In this document: piece by piece, positions 43,873 through 53,361 of the stretch
Layout of the letters: each line of letters starts with the position of its first letter
Position numbering within the stretch: the first letter of the stretch is position 1
Made by a program: the position numbers and the translations under genes
Notes under the pieces: generated by a model
The model's input: only the letters and a program-made list of their open reading frames with translations
Databases searched by the model: none
What the model was told of the DNA's origin: nothing
NCBI GenBank assembly: GCA_945888535.1
Contig: CAMDAN010000004.1
Span: 1 to 54,673, forward strand
Direction of reading: 5' to 3'
From: Bordetella parapertussis
Lineage (GTDB): Bacteria > Pseudomonadota > Gammaproteobacteria > Burkholderiales > Burkholderiaceae_C
DNA: 54,673 nt

Positions 43873-46800
43873 ATGCTACCCAACACACAGGCGGCGCTTA
43901 CCGCCTCGCTACTGGCGGGCGCATCGACCGAAGCCAAAAAGTAAACTTTACTTTGGACGGAAAAACCGTTGAAGGGTTTGCGGGGGATACCGCTGCCTCA
44001 GCGCTCATCGCCCACGGCCAACACTTGGTTGCCCGGTCTTTCAAATACCATCGCCCGCGCGGCTTTATGGGTGCAGGCGTTGAAGAAACCAATGCCCTGT
44101 TGACCGTTGGACAAGACGGAACGCGTGAGCCCAATATTGCAGCAACGGTTTTAGAAATTGAGCCCGGACTGAAAACCCAAACTCAAAACGCCTGGCCTTC
44201 CGTAAAGTTTGATCTGATGGCGATCAACTCGGTGTTGTCACCCGTTTTTGTGGCGGGCTTTTATTACAAAACCTTCATGGGACCGACCCGTGGGGCGTGG
44301 ATGCTTTATGAACACTTCATTCGCAAAGCAGCGGGCTTGGGTGCTACCGCCATTGATGCGGATGTCAACCGCTATGACTGGCATAACGATTACACCGACG
44401 TTCTGGTCATTGGCTCCGGAGCTGCCGGCTTAAGTGCCGCGCTCAACGCCGCCCGCGCAGGGGCCGACGTCATGCTTGTAGAGCAAGATTTTGAGATGGG
44501 TGGCGACTTGCTCAACCACAGGGTTGACAGTGCGCAAGCGAAATGGTTGAAGCAAACGCTGCAAGACATTGATGCCACCGGCAAAGTCAAAAGAATCAAC
44601 CGTGCCACCGCGTTTGGGGTGTACGACGGCAATACCGTTGGCGTCATTGAGCGCTCCGCGCCGGGCGTGACAGATCCCGCCTTTGGCGTTCCCCGCCAAC
44701 GCATGCGCACTGTTCGGGCTGCCGCCATCGTGATGGCGTGTGGTGCGATTGAGCGTCCTTTGGTTTTTGCGGGCAACGACAAACCCGGCGTGATGCTGGC
44801 CAGCGCCGTCCCTGCTTACGTGAACCGCTATGCGGTTGCTCCTGGAAAGAACGCGCTGTTTTGCGTCAACAACGATGCGGCCTACCTTGGTGCTTTTTAC
44901 TTGGCGCGAACCGGTGCAACCGTTCACATCGCAGACCTTCGTGCGTCTGTTAATGCCAGCCTGCTCAGCCAAGCCAAACAGCTGGGTGTTACCGTCTTCG
45001 CCAGCACAGCAGTCACCGAGGTGCAAGGGGGCTTACACGCTAAGTCATGCACGCTATCAAGCTATGACGCTGCAAGCGCAACAGTTCAAGGTGAGACAGT
45101 GCGTTTAGATGTTGATCTGGTCGCCATGTCGGGCGGATGGACTCCCACGGTGCATTTGAGCTCACACCGCAACGTCAAACCTATCTACCGCAGCGATATC
45201 GCTTGCTTTGTCCCCGGATCTTTTGATCGCGCCCAGTTTGGTGCGGGCTCGATGGTCGGTGAACAAACGTGGCATGGCGCGATTGAATCGGGCTGGCTTG
45301 CTGGTGCGCAAGCAGCTGGCATTTTGGGTTTAAAGACCAACGGACAAGCCAAAGGGTTCGACGATTCCACCTCCATGGCGTTTGTTCCCGCTGGACCCTT
45401 GCTCGGCGCGAGGTCTAAGGGCAAAGCGTTTATTGACTTTCAAAACGACGTCACCGTTTCTGATATCGAATTGGCACACCTCGAAGGCTACCAATCCGTA
45501 GAGCACCTCAAGCGCTACACCACTTCGGGCATGGGGACCGACCAAGGCAAGACGTCTAACTTGAATGCTTTGACCCTGATGGCGGCCAAACGCGACATGG
45601 ATATTTCTGCTGTTGGTACAACAACGTTTCGACCGCCTTACACCCCGGCTTCCTTGGGAGCTTTGGCCGGTCGCAATATCGGGCCCCACTTTCAGCCTGA
45701 GCGGCGAACATCGATGCACGACTGGCACCTTTCCCACGGCGGCGTCAAGATGGAGGCGGGCCTGTGGTTGCGCCCACTGTGGTACTCCACCCACGGGGCG
45801 ACCTTGTCTGAGGCCTACAAAGTGGAGATGGACTTTGTTCGTGAAAAGGTCGGCATCGCCGATACATCCACCTTGGGGAAAATTGATATTCAAGGCCCGG
45901 ATGCGGCGGAGTTTTTAGACCGCGTCTATGTCAATGGCTTCTCCAAGCTAGCCGTTGGCAAAGCCCGCTACGGATTCATGTTGCGCGAAGACGGTATCGT
46001 GATGGATGACGGAACGACCAGCCGCATCAGCCCAACCCAATTCTTTATGACCACCACCACGGCACAAGCTGCGAGAGTGATGAGCCACTTGGAGTTTTTG
46101 TTGCAAGTGGTCTGGCCTGAGTTGCGGGTGACTGTTGCGTCGGTGTCTGACCAATGGGCGGCGATGAGCGTAGCGGGTCCTGAAGTGCGTAAAGTATTAG
46201 AAGCTGCGTTCCCCAGTGAGAATTTCGGTACCGATGTTTTCCCGCATATGGGTGTACTCGACACAGTAGGCACCGGTGCGCTAGCAGGTGTGCCTTTGCG
46301 TATTCTGCGGCTGACTTTTTCGGGCGAATTGGCCTATGAAGTTTTCACCCCAACCCATCTGGGTTACCGCGTTTGGGAACACCTTATTGCCAGCGGCGCA
46401 CCATGGCAACTGCGCCCCTACGGCCTCGAAGCTTTAGGTTCTTTGCGGATTGAAAAGGGCCACGTGGTGGGCTCTGAAATGGATGGCCGCACCACCTTAG
46501 ATGACATGGGTATGGGAAAAATGGCCAGCAAACTCAAACCCTTTTGGGGGGGGGCGCTGCGCCAAAGCGAGAGCTTGCAGCGCAACAACCGGCCCACCCT
46601 GGTGGGTTTGGAAGCCATTGGCAAAGACGATGCACCCTCCAACGGCGCTATCTTGTTCTTCGCCGACGACGCGATTCAGGGCCATGGCCGCGGCCACATC
46701 ACCTCAACGACCTTCAGTAAATCCGTGGGCAAAGCCATTGGCTTAGGTCTCTTAGAAGGCGGAGTCGCCAATGTCGGCAAAGAAATTATTGCTGCATCTC

Positions 46801-46880
46801 CCACACAAGGCCGACAGTACCGACTGCGGGTGGTCGATCCTTGCTTCCTAGATGCAGAAGGAGTGCGTTACCGTGTTTGA
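43869..46880 (+). CDS. soxA: Sarcosine oxidase subunit alpha
   Basis: This 1003-residue subunit has an N-terminal ferredoxin-like fold (HLVARSFKYHRPRGFMGAG), an NAD(H)-binding central domain (VLVIGSGAAGLSAALNAARAG at about residues 178-198) and a C-terminal GcvT-type tetrahydrofolate domain (from about 610, with GKIDIQGPDAAEFLDRVYVN). The folate domain captures the one-carbon unit made by SoxB. Length is typical. A run of nine G at 46546-46554 encodes part of FWGGALRQ near residue 895. It overlaps soxD by four bases and soxG by eight. Confidence 0.95.
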   Translation: MNATQHTGGAYRLATGGRIDRSQKVNFTLDGKTVEGFAGDTAASALIAHGQHLVARSFKYHRPRGFMGAGVEETNALLTVGQDGTREPNIAATVLEIEPGLKTQTQNAWPSVKFDLMAINSVLSPVFVAGFYYKTFMGPTRGAWMLYEHFIRKAAGLGATAIDADVNRYDWHNDYTDVLVIGSGAAGLSAALNAARAGADVMLVEQDFEMGGDLLNHRVDSAQAKWLKQTLQDIDATGKVKRINRATAFGVYDGNTVGVIERSAPGVTDPAFGVPRQRMRTVRAAAIVMACGAIERPLVFAGNDKPGVMLASAVPAYVNRYAVAPGKNALFCVNNDAAYLGAFYLARTGATVHIADLRASVNASLLSQAKQLGVTVFASTAVTEVQGGLHAKSCTLSSYDAASATVQGETVRLDVDLVAMSGGWTPTVHLSSHRNVKPIYRSDIACFVPGSFDRAQFGAGSMVGEQTWHGAIESGWLAGAQAAGILGLKTNGQAKGFDDSTSMAFVPAGPLLGARSKGKAFIDFQNDVTVSDIELAHLEGYQSVEHLKRYTTSGMGTDQGKTSNLNALTLMAAKRDMDISAVGTTTFRPPYTPASLGALAGRNIGPHFQPERRTSMHDWHLSHGGVKMEAGLWLRPLWYSTHGATLSEAYKVEMDFVREKVGIADTSTLGKIDIQGPDAAEFLDRVYVNGFSKLAVGKARYGFMLREDGIVMDDGTTSRISPTQFFMTTTTAQAARVMSHLEFLLQVVWPELRVTVASVSDQWAAMSVAGPEVRKVLEAAFPSENFGTDVFPHMGVLDTVGTGALAGVPLRILRLTFSGELAYEVFTPTHLGYRVWEHLIASGAPWQLRPYGLEALGSLRIEKGHVVGSEMDGRTTLDDMGMGKMASKLKPFWGGALRQSESLQRNNRPTLVGLEAIGKDDAPSNGAILFFADDAIQGHGRGHITSTTFSKSVGKAIGLGLLEGGVANVGKEIIAASPTQGRQYRLRVVDPCFLDAEGVRYRV

Positions 46881-47475
46881 TTCGACTTTAATCCGCAGCC
46901 CCTTCACAGGGCACCACGCAAAATCTCAGCCCGATAGGCAAGGTCAGATTCAAGTGCATGTCAACGCACACGTCTTACCCCGCGTCACACTCATCAGTAC
47001 GTGGGTGCGCGGAGAAGCCAAACTCGCGGAGGCACTGACGCAAGCACTGCAGGTTTCCATTCCACAGGCCACTGGAAAAACCGTGCAATGCACTTTAGGC
47101 TTGTTGATGCGAACCGGGCCACAAGAATGGATGCTTATTGGAAGCACCGATCAAGATGCCCAAGCCACCTTGCGCTCACATATCCATTCGGACGTAGGGT
47201 CGATTACCGATTTGAGCCACGCCCGTTGCCGGGTCCATGTCAACGGCAGCAAGGCAACAGAGGCCTTGGGCAAACTCTTTGTCCTTGATTTTCGCAATGC
47301 TGCATTCGCGCTGAACGACATCGCCCTGACTGGCCACCACCATGTCCCCTGCACAGTTCACCGCTTAGGGGAACAATCCTTTGACCTGTATGTTTTCAGC
47401 ACCTACGCCTTTGGGCAATTGGAGTCGCTAATCGATGCGTCGCGCGAATTTGGAGTGGAATTAAGTCTAAATTAA
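46873..47475 (+). CDS. soxG: Sarcosine oxidase subunit gamma
   Basis: This 200-residue protein matches SoxG by position and by weak family signs: TLRSHIHSDVGSITDLSHAR and LGKLFVLDFRNAAFALNDI, then an SFDLYVFSTYAFGQLESL terminus. The gamma subunit is the least conserved of the four. The GTG start at 46873 is chosen because AAGGAG at 46857-46862 lies ten bases before it; an ATG at 46852 is possible but is not preceded by a good Shine-Dalgarno. It closes the mttB-sox unit. Confidence 0.85.
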   Translation: MFDSTLIRSPFTGHHAKSQPDRQGQIQVHVNAHVLPRVTLISTWVRGEAKLAEALTQALQVSIPQATGKTVQCTLGLLMRTGPQEWMLIGSTDQDAQATLRSHIHSDVGSITDLSHARCRVHVNGSKATEALGKLFVLDFRNAAFALNDIALTGHHHVPCTVHRLGEQSFDLYVFSTYAFGQLESLIDASREFGVELSLN

Positions 47476-47506
47476 GACAACCAACGGATTCATCTGAATC
47501 CCTTTA

Positions 47507-47532
47507 AGATAGCGGATACTTTCACGCTACCT
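47507..47532. promoter_or_regulatory. Inverted repeat before the efflux operon, candidate operator
   Basis: AGATAGCG at 47507-47514 and CGCTACCT at 47525-47532 are complements with one mismatch, separated by ten bases, and lie ten bases before the efflux start codon. A smaller perfect hairpin GGATTC-atct-GAATCC (47486-47501) precedes it and could be a weak terminator for soxG. Both are inferred from symmetry only. Confidence 0.4.
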
Positions 47533-47541
47533 AAAGTAAAT

Positions 47542-48777
47542 ATGACAGATTCGTTGGTCTCCCGTTATTTTCTGGGTGCAGTCGTCACCTTAGGCCTTGT
47601 TGCTTGCTCGGGAAAAAATGAAGCTGAAACAGCTGCGGCAGTTTCAGCACCTCTACCCAGCGTATCGAGTGCATCTGCCCCAGCCCCCAGCCCAGCCGCA
47701 TCGGGAGCATTACCCGCCGCCCCACCCGGCCCGCCTGTAAGCGTAACCACCGTCAAAGCCGAAGTCCGCGACATGGCCGTGGTACTGAAAGCCACCGGCA
47801 CGGTGATGCCCTTAACCAGCGTCGATGTAAAAGCCCAGGCCAGCACCTTGGTCAAAACGGTGCATATTAAAGAGGGGCAGTTTGTCAAAGCGGGTGACTT
47901 GATGTTCACATTGGATGCGCGAACTGATGAGGCCAATGTTGCCAAAGCCCGCGCCCAGTTAGCCAAAGACCAAGCCACTTTGGCCGATGCCCAACGCCAA
48001 TTTAAACGCTCGCAACAGCTTTTCTCTCAAAACTTTATCTCGCAAGGTGCGGTTGACACCACCCAAGCCGTTGTTGAAGCTGCCACGGCCACGGTTGCCG
48101 CCGATCAAGCCGCTATTGATGCCGCACGGGTTGCTTTGTCTTATGCTCAGGTTCGGGCGCCCCATTCTGGGCGGGCTGGAGCTATCAATGTGTCAACCGG
48201 TAGCGCAGTTCAAAGCAATATCAGTACGCTGGTCACCATCACCCAACTCGACCCCATCGCCGTGGGGTTTAGCCTACCGCAACGTAACTTGGTGGATGCC
48301 ATCGGAGCGCTCAAAGATGGAGGGGCCAGCGTGACGGCCACCTTGGCCGATAACGGCGGTAGCTTCAAGGGGAAACTGAAATTCGTCGACAACACGGTGG
48401 ACGCTGCATCCGGCGCTGTCAAGGCCAAAGCGGTTTTCGCTAATAAAGAAGAGCGCTTGTGGCCAGGGGCTTTTGTGGAGATCTCTCAAACCGTGAGCAC
48501 CCTCAAAGAGGCCATCATCGTCCCTCAGGCTGCCATCATTCAAGGCGCTCGCGGCACGATTGTGTACGTGGTTGAAGACGGCAAAGCCGTCATGCGCCCG
48601 ATCAAACAACTCATGGGCCAAAGTGGCGAGGCTGCTGTTTCGGGGCTTAAAGTGGGTGAAACCGTTGTCTTAGATGGCAAACAAAATGTACGCCCCGGCT
48701 CGATGGTCGTGGAGCGGGCTAAAGATTCGAAGGCCAATGCCCCCGCAGGCGCGGCGTCTGGTAGCCGCGCACCATGA
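47542..48777 (+). CDS. RND efflux periplasmic adaptor lipoprotein
   Basis: This 411-residue membrane-fusion protein of the AcrA/MexA/HlyD family has a lipobox at residues 19-22 (LVAC, lipidated Cys 22), so it should be anchored in the inner membrane facing the periplasm. A 35-residue Ala/Pro/Ser-rich linker follows, then a biotinyl-lipoyl-like half (VDVKAQASTLVKTVHIKEGQ), a coiled-coil hairpin (AQLAKDQATLADAQRQFKRS) and beta-barrel parts. It overlaps the pump gene by four bases (ATGA). No outer-membrane factor follows in the window. Confidence 0.9.
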   Translation: MTDSLVSRYFLGAVVTLGLVACSGKNEAETAAAVSAPLPSVSSASAPAPSPAASGALPAAPPGPPVSVTTVKAEVRDMAVVLKATGTVMPLTSVDVKAQASTLVKTVHIKEGQFVKAGDLMFTLDARTDEANVAKARAQLAKDQATLADAQRQFKRSQQLFSQNFISQGAVDTTQAVVEAATATVAADQAAIDAARVALSYAQVRAPHSGRAGAINVSTGSAVQSNISTLVTITQLDPIAVGFSLPQRNLVDAIGALKDGGASVTATLADNGGSFKGKLKFVDNTVDAASGAVKAKAVFANKEERLWPGAFVEISQTVSTLKEAIIVPQAAIIQGARGTIVYVVEDGKAVMRPIKQLMGQSGEAAVSGLKVGETVVLDGKQNVRPGSMVVERAKDSKANAPAGAASGSRAP

Positions 48778-51700
48778 ACTTCTCAGAACTATTTATTCGC
48801 CGTCCGGTGATGACGGTACTGCTTAACGTCGCTATTGTTGGCGCGGGTGTGATTGGTTTGCAGAAAATCCCTGTAGCTGCCCTTCCGAGTTACGACACCC
48901 CCATCATCAACGTATCGGCTTCATTGCCTGGCGCCAATCCGGAAACCATGGCCAGTTCGGTGGCCTTGCCGCTAGAAAAGCAGTTTCAAACGGTTCCTGG
49001 TCTCAAAACGCTTAGTTCATCCAGCACGCTGGGTAGTACCTCTCTTACCTTAGAGTTTGAAGAAGGACGCAATATTGATGCTGCTGCGGTTGACGTTCAG
49101 GCCGCCCTTTTACGCGCCCAACGCTCTTTGCCGCAAGACATGACGTCACCGCCAGCATACAGAAAGGTCAACCCTGCGGATGCGCCGGTGCTACTAATTT
49201 CTCTGACCTCTCCGTCGCTGACACCGGCAGACCTACAAGACTATGCCGAGCATTTAATTTCTCCGACCTTGTCCACGATTAACGGTGTGGCGCAAGTCAT
49301 TATTTACGGCTCTAAACGCTACGCGGTGCGTGTGCGTGTGCAACCTGCCGCACTGGTGGCACGCAATATTGGCCTAGACGAAGTCAGCGCGGCGCTGCGT
49401 GCTGCCAACGTCAACACCCCCGTGGGAACCCTCGAAGGCCCTAAGCAGACGCTGGTGTTGCAAGCCAATCGCCAACTCAAAAATGCGGCTGATTTTGCAA
49501 ACTTGATTATCAGTAACAAAGGCGGCACACCGGTGCGCCTGCGCGACGTTGCCAAAGTAGAAAACAGCATTGAGACCCTCAAAAGTTGGGCGACCTTTAA
49601 TGGAGAAAACTCCATTACCTTGGCCATTCAACGCCAACCGGGTGCCAATACGGTGCGGGTGGTGGACTCTATTCGTTTAGCTTTGCCTGCCCTGCAAAGC
49701 CAAATGCCGCAATCGATCAGCTTGACGCCCATTAACGACCGATCCCTTTCTGTTCGCGAAGCCTTACACGACGTGACCCTGACATTGATAGGAACGATTG
49801 TCTTGGTGGTGTTGGTAATATTTTTGTTTCTTCGCCGATTTGTCGCCACCGTCATTCCTACGCTGTCCTTGCCTATTTCTTTGATGGGCGCGGTGGCGCT
49901 CTTGTGGGGAATGTCTTACAGCTTAGACAATATTTCCCTCCTCGGTCTGACGCTTGCGGTGGGATTAGTGGTCGACGATGCGATTGTGGTTTTAGAAAAT
50001 ATCATCCGCCATGTTGAAGATGGGGAAGATCCGTTTCAAGCCGCTTTGGTGGGTGCGCGAGAAGTTGGATTCACGATTGTTTCTATTTCAACGTCATTGA
50101 TTGCGGTTTTTATTCCTATTTTCTTTATGCCCGGCGTCATTGGATTGTTGTTCCATGAGTTTGCAGTGGTCGTTGGTTTAGCGATTTTGGTGTCCGCGTT
50201 CGTATCTCTCACCTTGGTCCCTATGTTGGCAAGCCGCTTCTTAAGCGATGAAGCCCATAAAAAACCACCAGGCGCTTTGGTCCGTTTATTTGAGCGTGCA
50301 TTTGATAATACGTTGGCCGGGTACACACGTGTTTTAGATTTGGCACTGAACCATCGCAAGTTCATTTTGCTTTTGGCTGCAAGTACATTTGCTGCGACTT
50401 TTTGGTTAGTCAGCGTGATTCCCAAAGGGTTTTTCCCCGAAGAAGACATTGGTCAAATCACGGTATCTACCGAGGCCAGCGAAGATATTTCATTCACCGC
50501 CATGGTGCAGCTTCAGGAGCGGGCAGCCGCTATTATTCGTGCCGATCCCAACGTCAAAGCGGTGAATTCTTTCAATGGGGGTGTAGGCGGACAGAATTCA
50601 GGACGCATGTTTATTACGCTGCATCCTCACAATGAACGACTCCCCATCAAACAAGTGATTGAGACTTTACGGAAGAAACTCCGGGGGGTTGCGGGTATCA
50701 ACGTGTTTATGCGCCCAGTACAAAACTTGCAACTCGGAGGACGACAGAGCAAAGCCCAATACCAGTACATTTTGCAAAGTGTGAAGGCCGATGAACTAGG
50801 AGCCTGGGCCACCAAGCTGCAAGAAAAGCTGCGTGCTGACCCATTGTTTCGCGATGTGACCAGCGATTCGCAGTTACGCGGCCTGCAAGCGCAACTCAAA
50901 ATTGACCGCGATCTGGCCAATACGTTGGGAGTGTCGATTGACTCCATCCGCTCTGCCCTTTTTAGCGCTTTTGGTGAGCGTCAGGTGTCTACGATTTACC
51001 TGCCAACCGACAGCTACCAAGTCATCATGGAAGTCGCACCTGAGGCAAAACAGGATGAGCAAGCGTTGAATGGCATTTATGTGCGCTCCTCTTTCGGCAC
51101 CTTGGTTCCCCTGTCGAGCTTTACCACGGTAGAGAGAACCGTAGGACCAACGTCAATCAACCACGTGGGTCAACTCCAAGCCGTCACGGTCTCCTTCAAT
51201 CTTGCGCCCGGGACGGCTTTGGGGGATGCCACCGCAAAAATCGATGCTGCCTCTGAGGCGATTCAAATGCCGTCAAGCATCATCACCAGTTACGGTGGTG
51301 ATGCCGCCGTGTTTAAGAACTCGCAAAGTAGCCAATTGATCTTGGTTATTGCTGCGCTTATCGTGATTTATGTCTTGCTTGGGGTTTTGTATGAAAGCTA
51401 CATCCACCCCATCACTATTCTTGCTGGACTACCGTCGGCTGCCGTTGGCGCATTGGCGACTTTGATGCTGTTTGGGCAAGACCTGACCTTGATCGCCACC
51501 ATTGGTATTGTTTTGCTGATCGGTATTGTGAAAAAGAACGCCATCATGATGATTGACTTCGCATTAGAGGCGCAGCGTCACGGCGGGATGACACCCGAGC
51601 AAGCGATTCGCGAGGCCTGCATTCTTCGGTTTCGACCCATCATGATGACCACACTTGCCGCATTGGTGGGCGCATTACCGATTGCGATAGGCATTGGTGC

Positions 51701-51857
51701 AGGTGCTGAACTGCGCCAACCCTTGGGACTTGCAGTCGTGGGTGGCTTAGTTTTTTCTCAAGCAATCACGCTGTTCATCACGCCCGTCTTGTACTTGGCA
51801 CTCGACCGCTTTAGTGGTACAGGGCCGATTGTGGACCCCGAGGTCGCTATTTCTTAG
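48774..51857 (+). CDS. RND efflux inner-membrane pump (AcrB/MdtB-like)
   Basis: This 1027-residue protein is a hydrophobe-amphiphile RND transporter with twelve predicted membrane segments and two large periplasmic loops. The N-terminus MNFSELFIRRPVMTVLLNVA is typical. The fourth segment carries the proton-relay pair of aspartates in LAVGLVVDDAIVVLENIIRH. A matching C-terminal half includes GIVLLIGIVKKNAIMMIDFA. Substrate is unknown; multidrug or solvent export is likely. Translation is coupled to the adaptor gene, and it converges with the glycine-zipper gene. Confidence 0.92.
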   Translation: MNFSELFIRRPVMTVLLNVAIVGAGVIGLQKIPVAALPSYDTPIINVSASLPGANPETMASSVALPLEKQFQTVPGLKTLSSSSTLGSTSLTLEFEEGRNIDAAAVDVQAALLRAQRSLPQDMTSPPAYRKVNPADAPVLLISLTSPSLTPADLQDYAEHLISPTLSTINGVAQVIIYGSKRYAVRVRVQPAALVARNIGLDEVSAALRAANVNTPVGTLEGPKQTLVLQANRQLKNAADFANLIISNKGGTPVRLRDVAKVENSIETLKSWATFNGENSITLAIQRQPGANTVRVVDSIRLALPALQSQMPQSISLTPINDRSLSVREALHDVTLTLIGTIVLVVLVIFLFLRRFVATVIPTLSLPISLMGAVALLWGMSYSLDNISLLGLTLAVGLVVDDAIVVLENIIRHVEDGEDPFQAALVGAREVGFTIVSISTSLIAVFIPIFFMPGVIGLLFHEFAVVVGLAILVSAFVSLTLVPMLASRFLSDEAHKKPPGALVRLFERAFDNTLAGYTRVLDLALNHRKFILLLAASTFAATFWLVSVIPKGFFPEEDIGQITVSTEASEDISFTAMVQLQERAAAIIRADPNVKAVNSFNGGVGGQNSGRMFITLHPHNERLPIKQVIETLRKKLRGVAGINVFMRPVQNLQLGGRQSKAQYQYILQSVKADELGAWATKLQEKLRADPLFRDVTSDSQLRGLQAQLKIDRDLANTLGVSIDSIRSALFSAFGERQVSTIYLPTDSYQVIMEVAPEAKQDEQALNGIYVRSSFGTLVPLSSFTTVERTVGPTSINHVGQLQAVTVSFNLAPGTALGDATAKIDAASEAIQMPSSIITSYGGDAAVFKNSQSSQLILVIAALIVIYVLLGVLYESYIHPITILAGLPSAAVGALATLMLFGQDLTLIATIGIVLLIGIVKKNAIMMIDFALEAQRHGGMTPEQAIREACILRFRPIMMTTLAALVGALPIAIGIGAGAELRQPLGLAVVGGLVFSQAITLFITPVLYLALDRFSGTGPIVDPEVAIS

Positions 51858-51866
51858 TCTCAATCA

Positions 51867-52514
51867 TTATTGCCAATGGCGATGTCCGCCGCCATGGCCA
51901 AAGCGGGCTGATGGGCCAAAGGGGAATCGAACCGGCGGGTGATAAGTTTGGTAATAAGGCTGGTAGTAATACGTCCGCTGCACCGGAACGGCGATGTAAG
52001 TGGGTACGGGATGAACGACAATGGCTGTTGTTACCTGAGGAGTGATCACGGTTCCTACTGGAGCAATTTGTAGCGCAATCGTGGGGCCGGGGTCGCTTGG
52101 CGTTTGAACGGAATACTGCTTTCCAGCATATTCGTACACCACATTAAAAGCGACCGTTTTATTCTCATAAAAATTTTGTACTGCGCAGCGCTGAACGTTC
52201 TCAATGCGAACCGCTGGGTTTCCTTCCAAACGGTCCCCCAATACGGCCCCGCCTATAGCGCCAATCGCAGTGGCAGCCCCACGCCCTGCCCCTTGACCTA
52301 CGGCATTCCCTAGGACGCCACCCGCGATAGCACCGATTAACGCACCTGCCCCACTATTGGATTGCTGCACACCGACTTGCTCCGTTGTACAGACTTGCCT
52401 AGGAACCGCCATCTGTTGAACCACTGGGATTGAAGAGATGACCCGGCCAAGCTCCTGTGCCCCGACACCTGTCACGCTAGCTGCCGCTAAAAAGAGAAAA
52501 GACCATTGCTTCAT
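51867..52514 (-). CDS. Exported glycine-zipper protein
   Basis: This 215-residue protein has a signal peptide (MKQWSFLFLAAASVTGVGA) and then a glycine-zipper segment (GAGALIGAIAGGVLGNAVGQ and later GAIGGAVLGDRLEG) at about residues 55-95, as in the Rcc01698/17 kDa surface antigen-like domain. The C-terminus is Tyr- and His-rich (YYYQPYYQTYHPP, then a GHGGGHRHW-type end). ATG at 52512-52514 has a strong GGAGG Shine-Dalgarno, and the longer frame upstream is rejected. It is likely an outer-membrane or periplasmic protein of unknown task. Confidence 0.75.
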   Translation of the reverse strand: MKQWSFLFLAAASVTGVGAQELGRVISSIPVVQQMAVPRQVCTTEQVGVQQSNSGAGALIGAIAGGVLGNAVGQGAGRGAATAIGAIGGAVLGDRLEGNPAVRIENVQRCAVQNFYENKTVAFNVVYEYAGKQYSVQTPSDPGPTIALQIAPVGTVITPQVTTAIVVHPVPTYIAVPVQRTYYYQPYYQTYHPPVRFPFGPSARFGHGGGHRHWQ

Positions 52515-52563
52515 AGGAAACCTCCAAAGAGTTATGCCAACAACGCAAGAATGACCGCTATTG

Positions 52564-52591
52564 TTGACACGCGATGCGAACTTTACAAAAT
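52564..52591 (+). promoter_or_regulatory. Candidate promoter for the PAP2 phosphatase gene
   Basis: TTGACA at 52564-52569 is a perfect -35; CAAAAT at 52586-52591 follows 16 bases later and matches four of six -10 positions. A start of transcription near 52598 argues for the downstream ATG at 52645. Confidence 0.4.
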
Positions 52592-52644
52592 GGCAACAAT
52601 TTAGCGCACCATCAAAGGCGGCGGCATCCGTGGATAATCTCACC

Positions 52645-53361
52645 ATGCCCAACCACTCTTCGCCCCATCACCGAGAAACGCTCCGAAAAACACCCTCATT
52701 GTTTTTTGCTTTAGTCGGCTTTTTTGTCTTTCTCGCTCTGATTCCAACGCTTTGGCTGGAATTAGACCTTCAAGCAGCCGCTTTATTTACCGGAGATGCG
52801 CCCAAAATTGCAGTGAAACATTGGTGGTGGGTTGAAATGATCAATCGGTATGTACCACTGGCATTTCGAATCATGGTTTTTACATCGTTGGTGCTTTGGC
52901 TGGTTGCAAGCTTGAAGTTGCAGTGGTCGCATTGGCGATTGCCGCTGGCATTTATCGTACTTTCGGGCCTTTTGGGGCCTGGCTTGCTCGTTAACGCAGG
53001 GTTTAAAGACCAATGGCAGCGCGCGAGGCCTTACCAAGTAGAAAATTTTGGAGGAACCCAGAAATTTAGCCGCGCCGGAGTGATGACCGATCAATGCACT
53101 AAAAACTGCTCATTCGTCAGCGGTCATGTGGCCTGCGGCTTTTTCTTTGCCTCGCTGATGTTGCTGCACCGGCGCAGGCAAGTCATTTGGGCTTTGTTTG
53201 GAACCAGTGCGGGACTGCTCATAGGCTTTGCAAGAATGGCGGCTGTAGCGCATTGGTTAAGCGATGTCTTGTGGGCTGCGCCGATTACCTTGATGTGCAG
53301 TTGGGTGATTTGGAAAATTTTGAATCGACTTTACCAACCCAAGCCCACTTTATTTATTTAG
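52645..53361 (+). CDS. PAP2-family membrane phosphatase
   Basis: This 238-residue integral membrane protein has about five or six hydrophobic segments and the three PAP2 phosphatase motifs: KDQWQRARP, SFVSGHVA and ARMAAVAHWLSDV, with the catalytic histidines in the last two. The family dephosphorylates lipid phosphates such as undecaprenyl or phosphatidylglycerol phosphate on the outer face of the membrane, and some members act on lipid A. ATG 52645 is used because a candidate promoter lies between it and an earlier in-frame start at 52561. The last eight bases overlap the convergent gene. Confidence 0.82.
   Translation: MPNHSSPHHRETLRKTPSLFFALVGFFVFLALIPTLWLELDLQAAALFTGDAPKIAVKHWWWVEMINRYVPLAFRIMVFTSLVLWLVASLKLQWSHWRLPLAFIVLSGLLGPGLLVNAGFKDQWQRARPYQVENFGGTQKFSRAGVMTDQCTKNCSFVSGHVACGFFFASLMLLHRRRQVIWALFGTSAGLLIGFARMAAVAHWLSDVLWAAPITLMCSWVIWKILNRLYQPKPTLFI

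Noticed and set aside
46546..46554. The G9 tract as an actual frameshift in soxA
   Set aside because: The frame continues through it to a normal-length SoxA with conserved C-terminal motifs, so the gene is intact as read.
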